Assembly: GCA_964609825.1 (NCBI GenBank)
Contig: CAZSSH010000007.1
Span: 199,608-263,607, forward strand
Direction of reading: 5' to 3'
Length of the DNA: 64,000 nucleotides
Source of the DNA: CAZSSH01 sp964609825
GTDB taxonomy: Bacteria > Verrucomicrobiota > Lentisphaeria > Victivallales > Victivallaceae
Below the pieces are notes generated by a model that saw only the letters and a list, made by a program, of their open reading frames with translations, did not search any database and was not told the DNA's origin. Shown here in pieces: positions 18,200 to 26,225 of the stretch (the first letter of the stretch is position 1; each line of letters starts with the position of its first letter). Position numbers and translations under genes: made by a program.

Positions 18200-19381
18200 A
18201 TGCGCAAGTTTGAATATGCCGGTAAATCTTGGGCCGTCCCGGCGGTTGCCCTGACTGAAATCAACGAGGAAGCGTACGACTTCCTGCCTGTCTACGAAAT
18301 CAAAGGCGGGTGGAATGACGGCGTCGCCTTGAAACAATTGGCCGCCACCGGGTGCTCGCTCGCCGACGCGCTGCAAGTATCGAGCGTCAAAGTCAAGACT
18401 TTGGACGGCAGATTGTTGCAGCGCAAGGTCGATTACGACGTTACCGACAAATGGGGCGTCATCGGCCGTGTGGTCGGCGGCGCAATCGGTGAAACAACGC
18501 CGGTCAAAATTTCCTACGCATACTTGCCGCTGCGCCTCGACTCGTTAATTGAGGCCGTTGACGGCAAATTGGAGTACCGCATCGGCGATTATTACAGCTT
18601 TTGTCCGCAGTTGCCTGCCCTCAAAGCGGGCGAAAAGCGCTTGGTCAATGTCTACAATGACGCTCTGGGCTTTGAAGTTTTGCCGGTCAAACAAAGTACC
18701 CTCGAGTACGTTTCCGCCGCCGGTGAGCAGCAATTCATCCCGCAGACAATGGCCAAGCTCAAGAGCGGTCAATCGTTGAAAATCCTCGCCTGGGGCGACA
18801 GCGTCACCGAGGGCGTATATTTGACTGACAAGAGCGACCGCTGGCAGATCCAGTTTGTCGAAAAATTACAGCAGCGTTATCCCGGGGCCAAAATAGAGCT
18901 GGTCTCCAACGGCTGGGGCGGCAAAACCGTCGGCGCGTTTTTGGCCGAGCCGCCGGGCTCGATTCACAACTTTGCTGAAACCGTGCTCGCGGTCAAGCCG
19001 GATTTGATTATTTCCGAGTTTGTCAACGACGCCGGATTGCCGCCCAAGGATTGGCCGGTCAACTTCGGCACCGTCTTAAAAGAATTTCGCAAGCACAACA
19101 TCGAGTGGATTATCCTTAGCCCCCACTATGTCCGGCCCGACTGGATGGGGTTAACCAAACAATCGGGCGACGAGATTTCCGACGACCCCCGGCCTTATGT
19201 CAAATTTCTGCGCCAATTTGCGCACGATGAGCACATCGCCTTGGCCGACGCGGCGCGGTATTACGGACAGTTGTGGAAGCTTGGCATTCCTTACAATACC
19301 TTGATGACCAACAATATCAATCACCCGGACCGGGCGGGGATGGCGATTTTTGCCAAGGCCCTGATGGCGATTTTTGAGTAA
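18200..19381 (+). CDS. SGNH/GDSL hydrolase with N-terminal accessory domain
   Basis: 393 residues. The C-terminal half is an SGNH esterase: block I ILAWGDSVTEGVYL (catalytic Ser), block II GWGGKT (Gly), block III EFVNDAG (Asn) and the C-terminal Asp/His pair in NHPDRAG. The N-terminal ~190 residues form a beta-rich accessory domain. No signal peptide, so a cytoplasmic carbohydrate deacetylase or esterase is likely. ATG 18200 is preferred, with AAGAGGTG directly upstream, over GTG 18194. It precedes the EamA permease by one base. Confidence 0.88.
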   Translation: MRKFEYAGKSWAVPAVALTEINEEAYDFLPVYEIKGGWNDGVALKQLAATGCSLADALQVSSVKVKTLDGRLLQRKVDYDVTDKWGVIGRVVGGAIGETTPVKISYAYLPLRLDSLIEAVDGKLEYRIGDYYSFCPQLPALKAGEKRLVNVYNDALGFEVLPVKQSTLEYVSAAGEQQFIPQTMAKLKSGQSLKILAWGDSVTEGVYLTDKSDRWQIQFVEKLQQRYPGAKIELVSNGWGGKTVGAFLAEPPGSIHNFAETVLAVKPDLIISEFVNDAGLPPKDWPVNFGTVLKEFRKHNIEWIILSPHYVRPDWMGLTKQSGDEISDDPRPYVKFLRQFAHDEHIALADAARYYGQLWKLGIPYNTLMTNNINHPDRAGMAIFAKALMAIFE

Positions 19382-19382
19382 T

Positions 19383-20270
19383 ATGTTTTGGGGAATGTTA
19401 TTCGGGTTGACCGGGGCTTCGCTGCAGGCATTGTCTTACTTGTTTTCGCGTCACTATCTTACCAGGCATGGTACGCCGATCAAAATGATGCTGGCGAGCC
19501 AGTTGATGCTCGGGATCGTGTCGGCCTTGCCTCTGCCGTTTCTCGATTTTAACTTTTGGCAACTCAAATTGCTCGGGCCGCTGTTGTTGGTCACGCTCGC
19601 GTTTGTCGTCGGTCAGGTCTTTTTTTTGCGGGCGCTGACCCTCATTGAGTCATCGCGCATGTCGTCGATCATCGGGCTCAAGTTGATTTTTGTTCCGTTG
19701 TTTCTCTACCTCTTTTTGGGCTATGTGTTTAATTTGGGACAGATCACGGCCTTGGTGTTGGCGGTTGCGGCGACACTCTTGATGAATTACCATACCGGCG
19801 GGCGTTTTCACTGGAGCGGGATGGGTTGCTCGGTGATCGCGGTGATCTTTTTTGCCTGGAGCGACATCGGGATCAAGCTCTTGATCAAAGAGATCGACCC
19901 CGACCATTTTGTTCGCGCCGGGTTGATCGGGATTTTGATGAATAACGTCACCGTGGTCGTGTTGCTCTTGCCCGCATACTTCAAGTACCGGCTTAATCGC
20001 AACGATTTTGCGATGACCGCCGGTTTTACCGGTTGCTGGGGGTTGGGGCTCTTTTGTTTGTTTGTGAGCTTCGGCTTTGTCGGCCCGGTGTTCGGCAACG
20101 TGCTGCAGTCGGTGCGGGGGCCGGTCGGCTTGGTGCTGGGCATCGCCGCCGCGCGTTTCGGCATGCAGCATTTGGAGCTCCGCAACCCGGCAATTGTCTG
20201 GGTGCAACGGGGGATTGCGGCGCTGCTCATGTTTTTGGCGGTGGTGCTTTACGCAATGTTTGCCAAATAA
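19383..20270 (+). CDS. EamA/DMT superfamily transporter
   Basis: 295 residues with about ten hydrophobic helices in two similar halves, as in drug/metabolite transporters of the EamA type (starts MFWGMLFGLTGASLQALSYL). Substrate unknown; its place at the end of the first carbohydrate module suggests a sugar or sugar-derived solute. ATG 19383 follows the esterase stop by one base with only a weak SD, so it depends on coupling; a TTG at 19374 is the alternative. It ends three bases from the convergent acetylesterase gene. Confidence 0.8.
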   Translation: MFWGMLFGLTGASLQALSYLFSRHYLTRHGTPIKMMLASQLMLGIVSALPLPFLDFNFWQLKLLGPLLLVTLAFVVGQVFFLRALTLIESSRMSSIIGLKLIFVPLFLYLFLGYVFNLGQITALVLAVAATLLMNYHTGGRFHWSGMGCSVIAVIFFAWSDIGIKLLIKEIDPDHFVRAGLIGILMNNVTVVVLLLPAYFKYRLNRNDFAMTAGFTGCWGLGLFCLFVSFGFVGPVFGNVLQSVRGPVGLVLGIAAARFGMQHLELRNPAIVWVQRGIAALLMFLAVVLYAMFAK

Positions 20271-20273
20271 GAC

Positions 20274-21056
20274 TTACTTGGCGATCGACTGATACGCCTC
20301 AAAATAACGTTTGCCAAACTCGCGCTGGCTCGCGGCGTCAAAGTGAATTTTGTCGGGGTTGGCGGTGAAGCCGTCCGATTTTGCAAAGGCGGAGGGCGGC
20401 ATTGTTTTCACCACCGCCTGTTGGGCGGCATCGACTTTGGCTTTGCTCTCGCTCCATTTCTCGCCTGGAAACTGGCTCAGCTGGCCGACCACGATCGGGA
20501 TGTTTGGCCCGAATTCGCTGCGGAAACGGCCGAAGAGCTCGGTCAGATTTTTTTGATACAAATCACAAAGCCCTTTGCCCGAGTCGGCTTCGCCCTGATG
20601 CCACAAAATCACTTTTAAGGTGCCTGACTCCAAGGCTTTGCGGGTGCGGGCAATTGCGTCGTCATAGGGGTTGCTTTTGGTCTGCTCCCAGGTTTTTCCG
20701 GGCTGCCATGTCGAAATCGGCGAGCCGCCGCACGCGGCCGGGATCAAGCCGACAGTGATGGTGGGGTCGCTCGCGGCCAAAAGTTTGCCGAAAGTAAGAC
20801 CGGGGCCCACCCCGGCCGAGGATTTGTCAAAATGCACCGGGTCCTTGGCCGGAACCCATTGCCCGGCGGCGTTAAGCATCAATACCCGCTCGGAAGAGAC
20901 TTGATCCTCCGGGGTGACAAAGCCGCGCCCGGCCATGTTGGATTGGCCGGTCAATAAGACCAGATAAAATTTGTCCTTGGCGGGGAGCTTGACTTCGTCG
21001 GTTGCCCAAACCAATACGGCAGCGAGCACCAGCAAACAAGAGAGCAACGATTTCAT
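20274..21056 (-). CDS. secreted acetylesterase, sialate O-acetylesterase/CE6-like
   Basis: 260 residues with a signal peptide, then the SASA-domain catalytic serine motif LLTGQSNMAGRG, the GGSPISTWQPG loop, ILWHQGEADS and the C-terminal Asp/His pair DKIHFDAASQ. Members remove O-acetyl groups from sialic acid or xylan-like sugars. It is last in the minus-strand module (regulator, pseudopilin, beta-helix enzyme, small secreted protein), which suggests it trims the same glycan. Periplasmic or surface location expected. Confidence 0.88.
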   Translation of the reverse strand: MKSLLSCLLVLAAVLVWATDEVKLPAKDKFYLVLLTGQSNMAGRGFVTPEDQVSSERVLMLNAAGQWVPAKDPVHFDKSSAGVGPGLTFGKLLAASDPTITVGLIPAACGGSPISTWQPGKTWEQTKSNPYDDAIARTRKALESGTLKVILWHQGEADSGKGLCDLYQKNLTELFGRFRSEFGPNIPIVVGQLSQFPGEKWSESKAKVDAAQQAVVKTMPPSAFAKSDGFTANPDKIHFDAASQREFGKRYFEAYQSIAK

Positions 21057-21066
21057 GAGAGTTCCT

Positions 21067-21591
21067 TTATTTGGCGCTTACATCCAAGCGCGGGTTGAGA
21101 AACACGCTTTCGCCCGCAGACTTACCGAGGTGAAACGAGACGCCGACGGTGGCCGCACCCTCGGGGATGGCATCAAGCTGGCGGCTGGCGCTCTGGTCCA
21201 CCCAGTCGCTGCTCCCGGTCAACGGCTTGGCGTCATAAAACCAGATGCGCTTGCCGGCGGCGTCATAAAACTCAATGGTGGCCATGGCTTTGCCGGTGAC
21301 ATCGGCGACTTTTTGGCGGTAGGTCAAAGTGAGCGTCAATTTTTGGCCCGGCTCCAACGCCGGCAGCTTTGCCACCGGGATGGCGGCCGTTTGCAAACAA
21401 GTGAGCCAGCCGGTGTCTTTGACCGCTTTAAGAGTGATTTGCTGCTGCGGGTCCTCGACCGAAAACGGGCCCACGGCCACAGTAGAGTCCATATACCGGC
21501 CGCGAAACGACCAGTCGGTACCCAGCGGGTAATCTTTGGCCGCGGCGGCGGCAGTGAGGGTGAGAAGCGCGGTAAAAAGCAGTTGTTTCAT
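21067..21591 (-). CDS. small secreted beta-rich protein of unknown function
   Basis: 174 residues with a signal peptide (MKQLLFTALLTLTAAAAA) and a mature part that reads as one beta-sandwich (LTLTLTYRQKVADVTGKAMA, IEFYDAAGKRIWFYD, VGVSFHLGKSAG). It resembles carbohydrate-binding accessory domains but I cannot assign a family. Its ATG overlaps the stop of the beta-helix gene by four bases, and the acetylesterase follows after 10 bp, so it belongs to the module. Confidence 0.75.
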   Translation of the reverse strand: MKQLLFTALLTLTAAAAAKDYPLGTDWSFRGRYMDSTVAVGPFSVEDPQQQITLKAVKDTGWLTCLQTAAIPVAKLPALEPGQKLTLTLTYRQKVADVTGKAMATIEFYDAAGKRIWFYDAKPLTGSSDWVDQSASRQLDAIPEGAATVGVSFHLGKSAGESVFLNPRLDVSAK

Positions 21592-23327
21592 GGTTGTTTT
21601 CCTTTCTCGGTTGCATCGGGTGATTCCAGGCCGGTCACGGTAAAAGTTTCCGGCGACTGATTGACGAAAAGCGGGCTTGGGGTGTTGACAAACTTAACAT
21701 TGTCAAGCGCCAAAGCGCCGCGGGCGTCGCGAAAGATTTCCACGGCGCATTTGCCGTTGTTGGTAAATCGGCTGTTTTTTACGGTGATGTTTTGCACCTT
21801 GTCTTTGCCCCAGATGACGGTGATCCCGGCATTGGCGCCGTCGGAGGATTGGATGTTGTCAAAGATGATCGGCGCCATATAATCGCGGCCGTCGGCGCGC
21901 AAAACAATGTCGCCGTAAGGCAGATTACTCCAAAACCAGCCGCCGCAGCGCTCGAGCTTGATGTTGCGAAACACGGTCGTCCCGCCAAAGGGGTAGGCGT
22001 CAAACTCGGTGGTGGCGGTAAGCCCCCCGCTCGTCAGGGTGTCGCGTCCGATGCAATCTTCCACTTTATTATTGTCGCCGCCAAAAATCGCAAAGCAGCG
22101 GGCGCGCCACGGCGCCTCGGCGGTACAGTTGCGGATCGTGTTGTTGCTGCTCGCCAAGCGGCCCTTGGGGGCGGCCCAGATGGCAAAGGAGTCGTCGCCG
22201 GCGCCGCGCACATGGCAGTTGACTACCACTGCGTTTTGGGTCCCGGCGCAAAGGTTGATCCCGTCTGCCAACAGATTGCGGAAGCGGCAGTTTTTGACCT
22301 GTAAATTTTGCGGTACGGGTTGATTGTCGCGGCCGATCCATGCCCCCGATTCGGTTTGCTCAACCCACAAATTTTCCAAAATTGAGCCGTCGCCGTAATT
22401 GCCGCGCAGCGCGTGCGATTCGTCGGTGCGCCGGATGCCGTCGCCGCGGATCGAGAAATCGCGCAACGTCGAGCGGCCGAGGATCTGAAAGCCGACGCCG
22501 TTGCTCTTGTTGTTTAGGTCGTAACGGCGGTTTAACATCATCGAGTACCACATGCCGGCCCCCTGAATAGTGATCTCATTGACCTCAAACCGGCGGCTGG
22601 TGCGGTAGACACCGGGCGGGAGATAGGCGGTTTTTTGCTGCTTTTCGGCGGCCGAGAGCCAGTTTTGGATGGCTTCGCTGTCGTCCTTTTTGCCGTCGCC
22701 GACGACGCCGAAGTCTTTGGCGCTGATCGAATTCTCCGGCTGGGCGACGGGAGGCGGCGTGAGCTCGACATCGATGAGGTCAATCACGTAGTATTGGGCA
22801 AGATTATCGGCGTCTTTTTGGAGTTTGACTTTGCTGCCCGCCGGGATGCTTTGGGGTAAGAGAACGCGCGCATCGTCAAAAAAGCGCCTGGCGACGCTGC
22901 CGGGGAGGCGGGTCAACTCGGCGGGATCGTTGACCGGGTCATTTTCCTTGCCGTAGAGCCAGGAGTGACGGCTGGTGACGGGAACTTGAGCGGACAATTT
23001 GCCGTCAATGTACAAGTTTAATATATGCTCCTCTCCGTTGCCCGCGGGGGCGTCTGGGATCGCGTGGCGGATCACCAGGGCGTTGACCTCTTTGGGCATC
23101 ACAAATTCGACGTAATCGCCGGTTTGACTGAGCTTGACGCCACTGCGCCCCACACATTCGGCAGCAAAATTACCGGCCTTGCGGGTGGGTGTTAAGACTT
23201 CGGCGTTGGTCGCGGCCGCTTCGGCCTGCAAACTGGTCCAGGCAAAGGAGCCCCCCTGAGGCAATGCGTCGTCGGCCGATAAAACCATCGACAGCAATAA
23301 AACGGCAAAAGAACTCAAAAACTTCAT
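21588..23327 (-). CDS. secreted CBM35-like plus right-handed beta-helix glycosidase (GH87/GH55-like)
   Basis: 579 residues: signal peptide, a CBM35-like sandwich (~25-190), then a pectate-lyase-3 type beta-helix beginning AKDFGVVGDGKKDDSEAIQNWL-like with a PPGVYRTSRRF loop and ITIQGAGMWYS. The coils carry acidic candidates (ADGINLC, GAGDDSFAIW, VEDCIGRD). CBM35 plus GH87 is the layout of alpha-1,3-glucanase/mycodextranase-type enzymes, which is my best guess; GH55 is the alternative. First enzyme after the pseudopilin in the minus-strand module. AGGAG precedes the ATG. Confidence 0.78.
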   Translation of the reverse strand: MKFLSSFAVLLLSMVLSADDALPQGGSFAWTSLQAEAAATNAEVLTPTRKAGNFAAECVGRSGVKLSQTGDYVEFVMPKEVNALVIRHAIPDAPAGNGEEHILNLYIDGKLSAQVPVTSRHSWLYGKENDPVNDPAELTRLPGSVARRFFDDARVLLPQSIPAGSKVKLQKDADNLAQYYVIDLIDVELTPPPVAQPENSISAKDFGVVGDGKKDDSEAIQNWLSAAEKQQKTAYLPPGVYRTSRRFEVNEITIQGAGMWYSMMLNRRYDLNNKSNGVGFQILGRSTLRDFSIRGDGIRRTDESHALRGNYGDGSILENLWVEQTESGAWIGRDNQPVPQNLQVKNCRFRNLLADGINLCAGTQNAVVVNCHVRGAGDDSFAIWAAPKGRLASSNNTIRNCTAEAPWRARCFAIFGGDNNKVEDCIGRDTLTSGGLTATTEFDAYPFGGTTVFRNIKLERCGGWFWSNLPYGDIVLRADGRDYMAPIIFDNIQSSDGANAGITVIWGKDKVQNITVKNSRFTNNGKCAVEIFRDARGALALDNVKFVNTPSPLFVNQSPETFTVTGLESPDATEKGKQP

Positions 23328-23357
23328 GGCTCAAAGGCTCCTTACTATGATAATGTA

Positions 23358-24134
23358 CTACGGGGTGGTGACGGTGTCAAGGGTTGGACTGATGACTTGG
23401 CGGATTTTTACCCCCATGCCGGTGCGCATCTCGTTGGTGGACAAACTTCGCGCGCTGCCGTCAAAAAATGTGAAATTGGCGTTGCCGTTGTGAATGGCAT
23501 GGACGGCACTCGATTCGCCGGTAAGCGAAGTGGACCAATAATAAAAGGGGAGGCCTTTTTTGAGATAAGTTTCGCTGCCCGCTGTCATTGTCCCGGCGGC
23601 GACGATGGTAGAGTCGGCCATCAGCGGGGTTTGTGAGGGTTTTTTGAGGCGGTTGGTTTTATAAAGGAGGTAACCGGCATGAAGATTGAGGGCATAGTCG
23701 CCCAGATTGGCGATGTAGTTGGCCTTTTGCCCGACCATTTCATTGTCCCAGCGCGCGCCGTACATGCCGTAGGTGTAGTTGGGGTTGAGATAGCGCGGGA
23801 GCGAGCGGTTGGACGGGCAAAACCAGATCGGGCTCTCTTTTTTGAGATAACCGTTGTCGTAGAGTACGGTCGTGTGCCAGACAAAGTTGCCGCCGTCGGC
23901 CAGCGGATTGCCGTTGCACTTAAACATAATAAAATTGTAATAGTCGTTGCTGTACATGATGTGAGCGCCGGTGATCTGCTTTAAGTTATTAAGGCACTTG
24001 ATTTTGCTGGCGTTTTCTTTGGCCCGGTTGAGGGCGGGTAAAAGCATCGAGGCCAAAATGGCGATGATGGCAATCACCACCAAAAGCTCGATCAGGGTAA
24101 AAATTTTGGACGGAGAAGCGGTTGGTTTTTTCAT
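23358..24134 (-). CDS. pseudopilin-like protein, H-X9-DG family (module 2)
   Basis: 258 residues. After a 13-residue basic leader comes IFTLIELLVVIAIIAILASM, the prepilin methylation segment, then a long N-terminal helix, a variable domain and the intact tail signature H-X9-DG (HNGNANFTFFDG). The residue before the segment is Ile rather than Gly. It lies between the regulator (58 bp upstream) and the beta-helix enzyme (30 bp downstream) and shares this place with the other two pseudopilins in the window. AAAGGA precedes ATG 24134. Confidence 0.9.
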   Translation of the reverse strand: MKKPTASPSKIFTLIELLVVIAIIAILASMLLPALNRAKENASKIKCLNNLKQITGAHIMYSNDYYNFIMFKCNGNPLADGGNFVWHTTVLYDNGYLKKESPIWFCPSNRSLPRYLNPNYTYGMYGARWDNEMVGQKANYIANLGDYALNLHAGYLLYKTNRLKKPSQTPLMADSTIVAAGTMTAGSETYLKKGLPFYYWSTSLTGESSAVHAIHNGNANFTFFDGSARSLSTNEMRTGMGVKIRQVISPTLDTVTTP

Positions 24135-24192
24135 GATGTAATCCTTTTCGCTAAGGGTGTTTTGGTATCGTTAACATAATTGAGTATTATAA

Positions 24193-25254
24193 TCATTTGG
24201 CCGGACCGTCGGCCACCGAATCGCGCTCAATGATGCGTTGCGGGACTTTGGCGGCAAAAAATTTCTGTTTGCCGGTGAGGCAGTCATAAAGGCCGTCAAA
24301 CGTCGCATGGATTTCGTCGGCAATGTTGTATGCCGCCAGCGTCAGCGCCGGGTGCAGAAATTCACCCTCGGTGGCGTCGGACTGACTGATGATGCTAATG
24401 TCCTCAGGGATGCGGTAATCGAAATCGCGCAAGGCCCGCATCACTCCGGGCACACTGCCGCCGGCGATGACATAGGCGGCGGTAAAATCGGCGCGACCGT
24501 CGCGCTCGGCCAAATATGTATGCAGTGCCTCATAGGCTGACTGCCGCGAATACGAAAAACTCTGGGTATGGCAGTCGAGCACCTTGCAGTCCATTCCCAG
24601 CTTTTCAGCCAAAAAGGGAAAATTGCTGCTCCAGCTGCGGACCCGCTCGCCCGGTTCACTGATCATCATCAGTACTTGCCGGTGGCCGCGCCGCCACAAG
24701 TAATGACAAGCTGCCAGTGCCCCGTCGCCGTCGGCCGAGCCGACCATGCTCACCGGAAAATCGCCGGTATAGTTGCCCAGTATCACGATCGGGATGGTTT
24801 GCTCGGAGAGCCAGCGCATGTCCGATGGCGAAAAGTGGACGTGCCAGTAGCGGATCAGCAATGCGTCGAGATTGGCGGTATTGATGTCCTTGAGTTCCTT
24901 GTCGGCTCCCTGATATACTTGCGTCGACAGTTGCCAGCGCGGGTGCATTTTGGCATAGGCGATGGCGGCTTGCTCCCAGCGGTGGCAACTCTCCGACGGC
25001 CAGTCAGTCCGGGCCAAACCCACCCGAAAGCAATCTTTGGGCCGGGTGACATTGCTGAAAAGCCCGGTTTTGGGGACGGAATAAAGCAATTTTTCCCGCT
25101 TCATTTGCTCCAGTGCAGCATCAATCACGCCGCGGTGAACCCGGTATTTGTGCTCAATTTCGCGCAACGAGTAAAATTTGCTGCCGGCCGGGAAAAAATT
25201 CAGCTCGTGCAACAATTGCGCATAAAGAGTTTTCGCTTGCTGGTCAAGATTCAT
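24193..25254 (-). CDS. GntR-type winged-helix regulator with LacI-like sensor domain
   Basis: 353 residues: N-terminal winged helix of GntR type (YSLREIEHKYRVHRGVIDAA, then LLYSVPKTGLF) and a C-terminal periplasmic-binding-like domain of the LacI/AraR kind (DYRIPEDISIISQSDATEGE). AraR-type hybrids sense sugars. SD GAGGATG precedes ATG 25254. It heads the minus-strand carbohydrate module; a near-perfect inverted repeat around its own -35 suggests autoregulation. Confidence 0.88.
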   Translation of the reverse strand: MNLDQQAKTLYAQLLHELNFFPAGSKFYSLREIEHKYRVHRGVIDAALEQMKREKLLYSVPKTGLFSNVTRPKDCFRVGLARTDWPSESCHRWEQAAIAYAKMHPRWQLSTQVYQGADKELKDINTANLDALLIRYWHVHFSPSDMRWLSEQTIPIVILGNYTGDFPVSMVGSADGDGALAACHYLWRRGHRQVLMMISEPGERVRSWSSNFPFLAEKLGMDCKVLDCHTQSFSYSRQSAYEALHTYLAERDGRADFTAAYVIAGGSVPGVMRALRDFDYRIPEDISIISQSDATEGEFLHPALTLAAYNIADEIHATFDGLYDCLTGKQKFFAAKVPQRIIERDSVADGPAK

Positions 25255-25277
25255 TACATCATCCTCGGTTTGCTAAT

Positions 25278-25317
25278 ATTATATTACAAATGCGCAGCCC
25301 CGGCAATGTCTGCGCAT
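25278..25317 (-). promoter_or_regulatory. promoter with operator-like inverted repeat for module-2 regulator
   Basis: Minus strand: TTGCCG (25301-25306), 17 bp, TATAAT (25278-25283). Arms ATGCGCA (25290-25296) and TGCGCAT (25311-25317), 14 bp apart, bracket the -35, as expected of a dimeric repressor site. Confidence 0.6.
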
Positions 25318-25329
25318 TAATTTTTCGGC

Positions 25330-25362
25330 AAAAAAAAACCGGCAGCACAATCGGCTGCCGGC
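25330..25362 (-). terminator. rho-independent terminator of rpsD
   Basis: On the minus strand, a perfect 8-bp stem CCGGCAGC / GCTGCCGG with a 7-base loop followed by nine T residues, 17 bp after the rpsD stop. Confidence 0.9.
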
Positions 25363-25378
25363 TTGAACGATCCAGAGA

Positions 25379-25981
25379 TTAACGAGCGTAGTACTCGATG
25401 ACGCTCATGATCTTGACGTTGACCGGGATTTCCTCCACTTGCGGCGCGCGTACGAGCGTGGCCTTGAGGTTCTCGAGGTCGACTTCGAGATAGGCGGGGA
25501 TGGTCGAGTTGCCGCGCTTGGCAACTTCGGCGATCGCCGGGGATTTCTCGGCGTTGATCGAAACTACAGCGCCCTCTTTGACGAGGAAGCTCGCACGGTC
25601 GACTTTTTGACCGTTGACGAGGATGTGGCCGTGGTTGACGAACTGCTTGGCCGCAAAGATGGTCGGAGCGAAACCGGCGCGGAAGATGACCGCGTCAAGA
25701 CGCTGCTCGAGGCTGCGGAACAACTTTTCGTTGGTTTGACCGAGACCTGCTTTGGCTTTGTGGAAGGCGATCTGCAATTGCTTTTCGCTGATGGCGTAAT
25801 AGTTCTTGAGCTTCTGCTTCTCCATCAAAAGTTCACCATAGGTGGAGAGCTTGACCCGGCGCCCTTTGCCGTGCGGACCGGCGGCGTAGGGACGTTTGAC
25901 ACTCGGGCACTTGGGATCGCTCCAGATGCACTGGCCGACCCGACGACAAAATTTGTGTTTCGCTTGACTTGCGGTTGGCAT
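25379..25981 (-). CDS. rpsD: 30S ribosomal protein S4
   Basis: Primary 16S-rRNA-binding assembly protein of the small subunit. 200 residues from ATG 25981 (MPTASQ), with the N-terminal region (CPSVKRPYAAGPHGKGRR), the S4 RNA-binding domain (LDAVIFRAGFAPTIFAAKQF, then NHGHILVNGQKVD) and the C-terminal tail. Three cysteines near the N-terminus (CRRVGQCIWSDPKC) look like the zinc-binding form. AAAGGG precedes the start; a TTG two codons upstream is rejected. It stands alone with its own promoter and terminator rather than beside rpsK and rpoA. Confidence 0.97.
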   Translation of the reverse strand: MPTASQAKHKFCRRVGQCIWSDPKCPSVKRPYAAGPHGKGRRVKLSTYGELLMEKQKLKNYYAISEKQLQIAFHKAKAGLGQTNEKLFRSLEQRLDAVIFRAGFAPTIFAAKQFVNHGHILVNGQKVDRASFLVKEGAVVSINAEKSPAIAEVAKRGNSTIPAYLEVDLENLKATLVRAPQVEEIPVNVKIMSVIEYYAR

Positions 25982-26099
25982 AACCAATCCCTTTCTTTAA
26001 AAAAAGTTTGTTTTTACGCTGCGGATCGCGTTTGCTCACAGGTGTCAAGCCAATACAATACTGGGGCCTGTGACGCCTCCGTCGCGTTTGATTCTTATA

Positions 26100-26128
26100 A
26101 AATATCACCGCTTCTTTAAAAAATCAAG
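26100..26128 (-). promoter_or_regulatory. probable rpsD promoter
   Basis: Minus strand: TTGATT (26123-26128), 17 bp, TATTTT (26100-26105), about 120 bp before the rpsD start. The resulting leader is long enough for autogenous control, but I cannot see a clear S4-binding fold. Confidence 0.45.
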
Positions 26129-26149
26129 TGGAAATTTCGAAAAATAACT

Positions 26150-26177
26150 TGAAAACGGCCAAAAAAATGCTATTTTA
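26150..26177 (+). promoter_or_regulatory. probable promoter of the tolC-gltX operon
   Basis: TTGAAA (26150-26155), 16 bp, TATTTT (26172-26177), 48 bp before the tolC-like start; divergent from the rpsD promoter. Confidence 0.5.
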
Positions 26178-26225
26178 AGATGAATAATTATTAAGGAATA
26201 CCTAAAAAAGGATGTTTGCCATATC

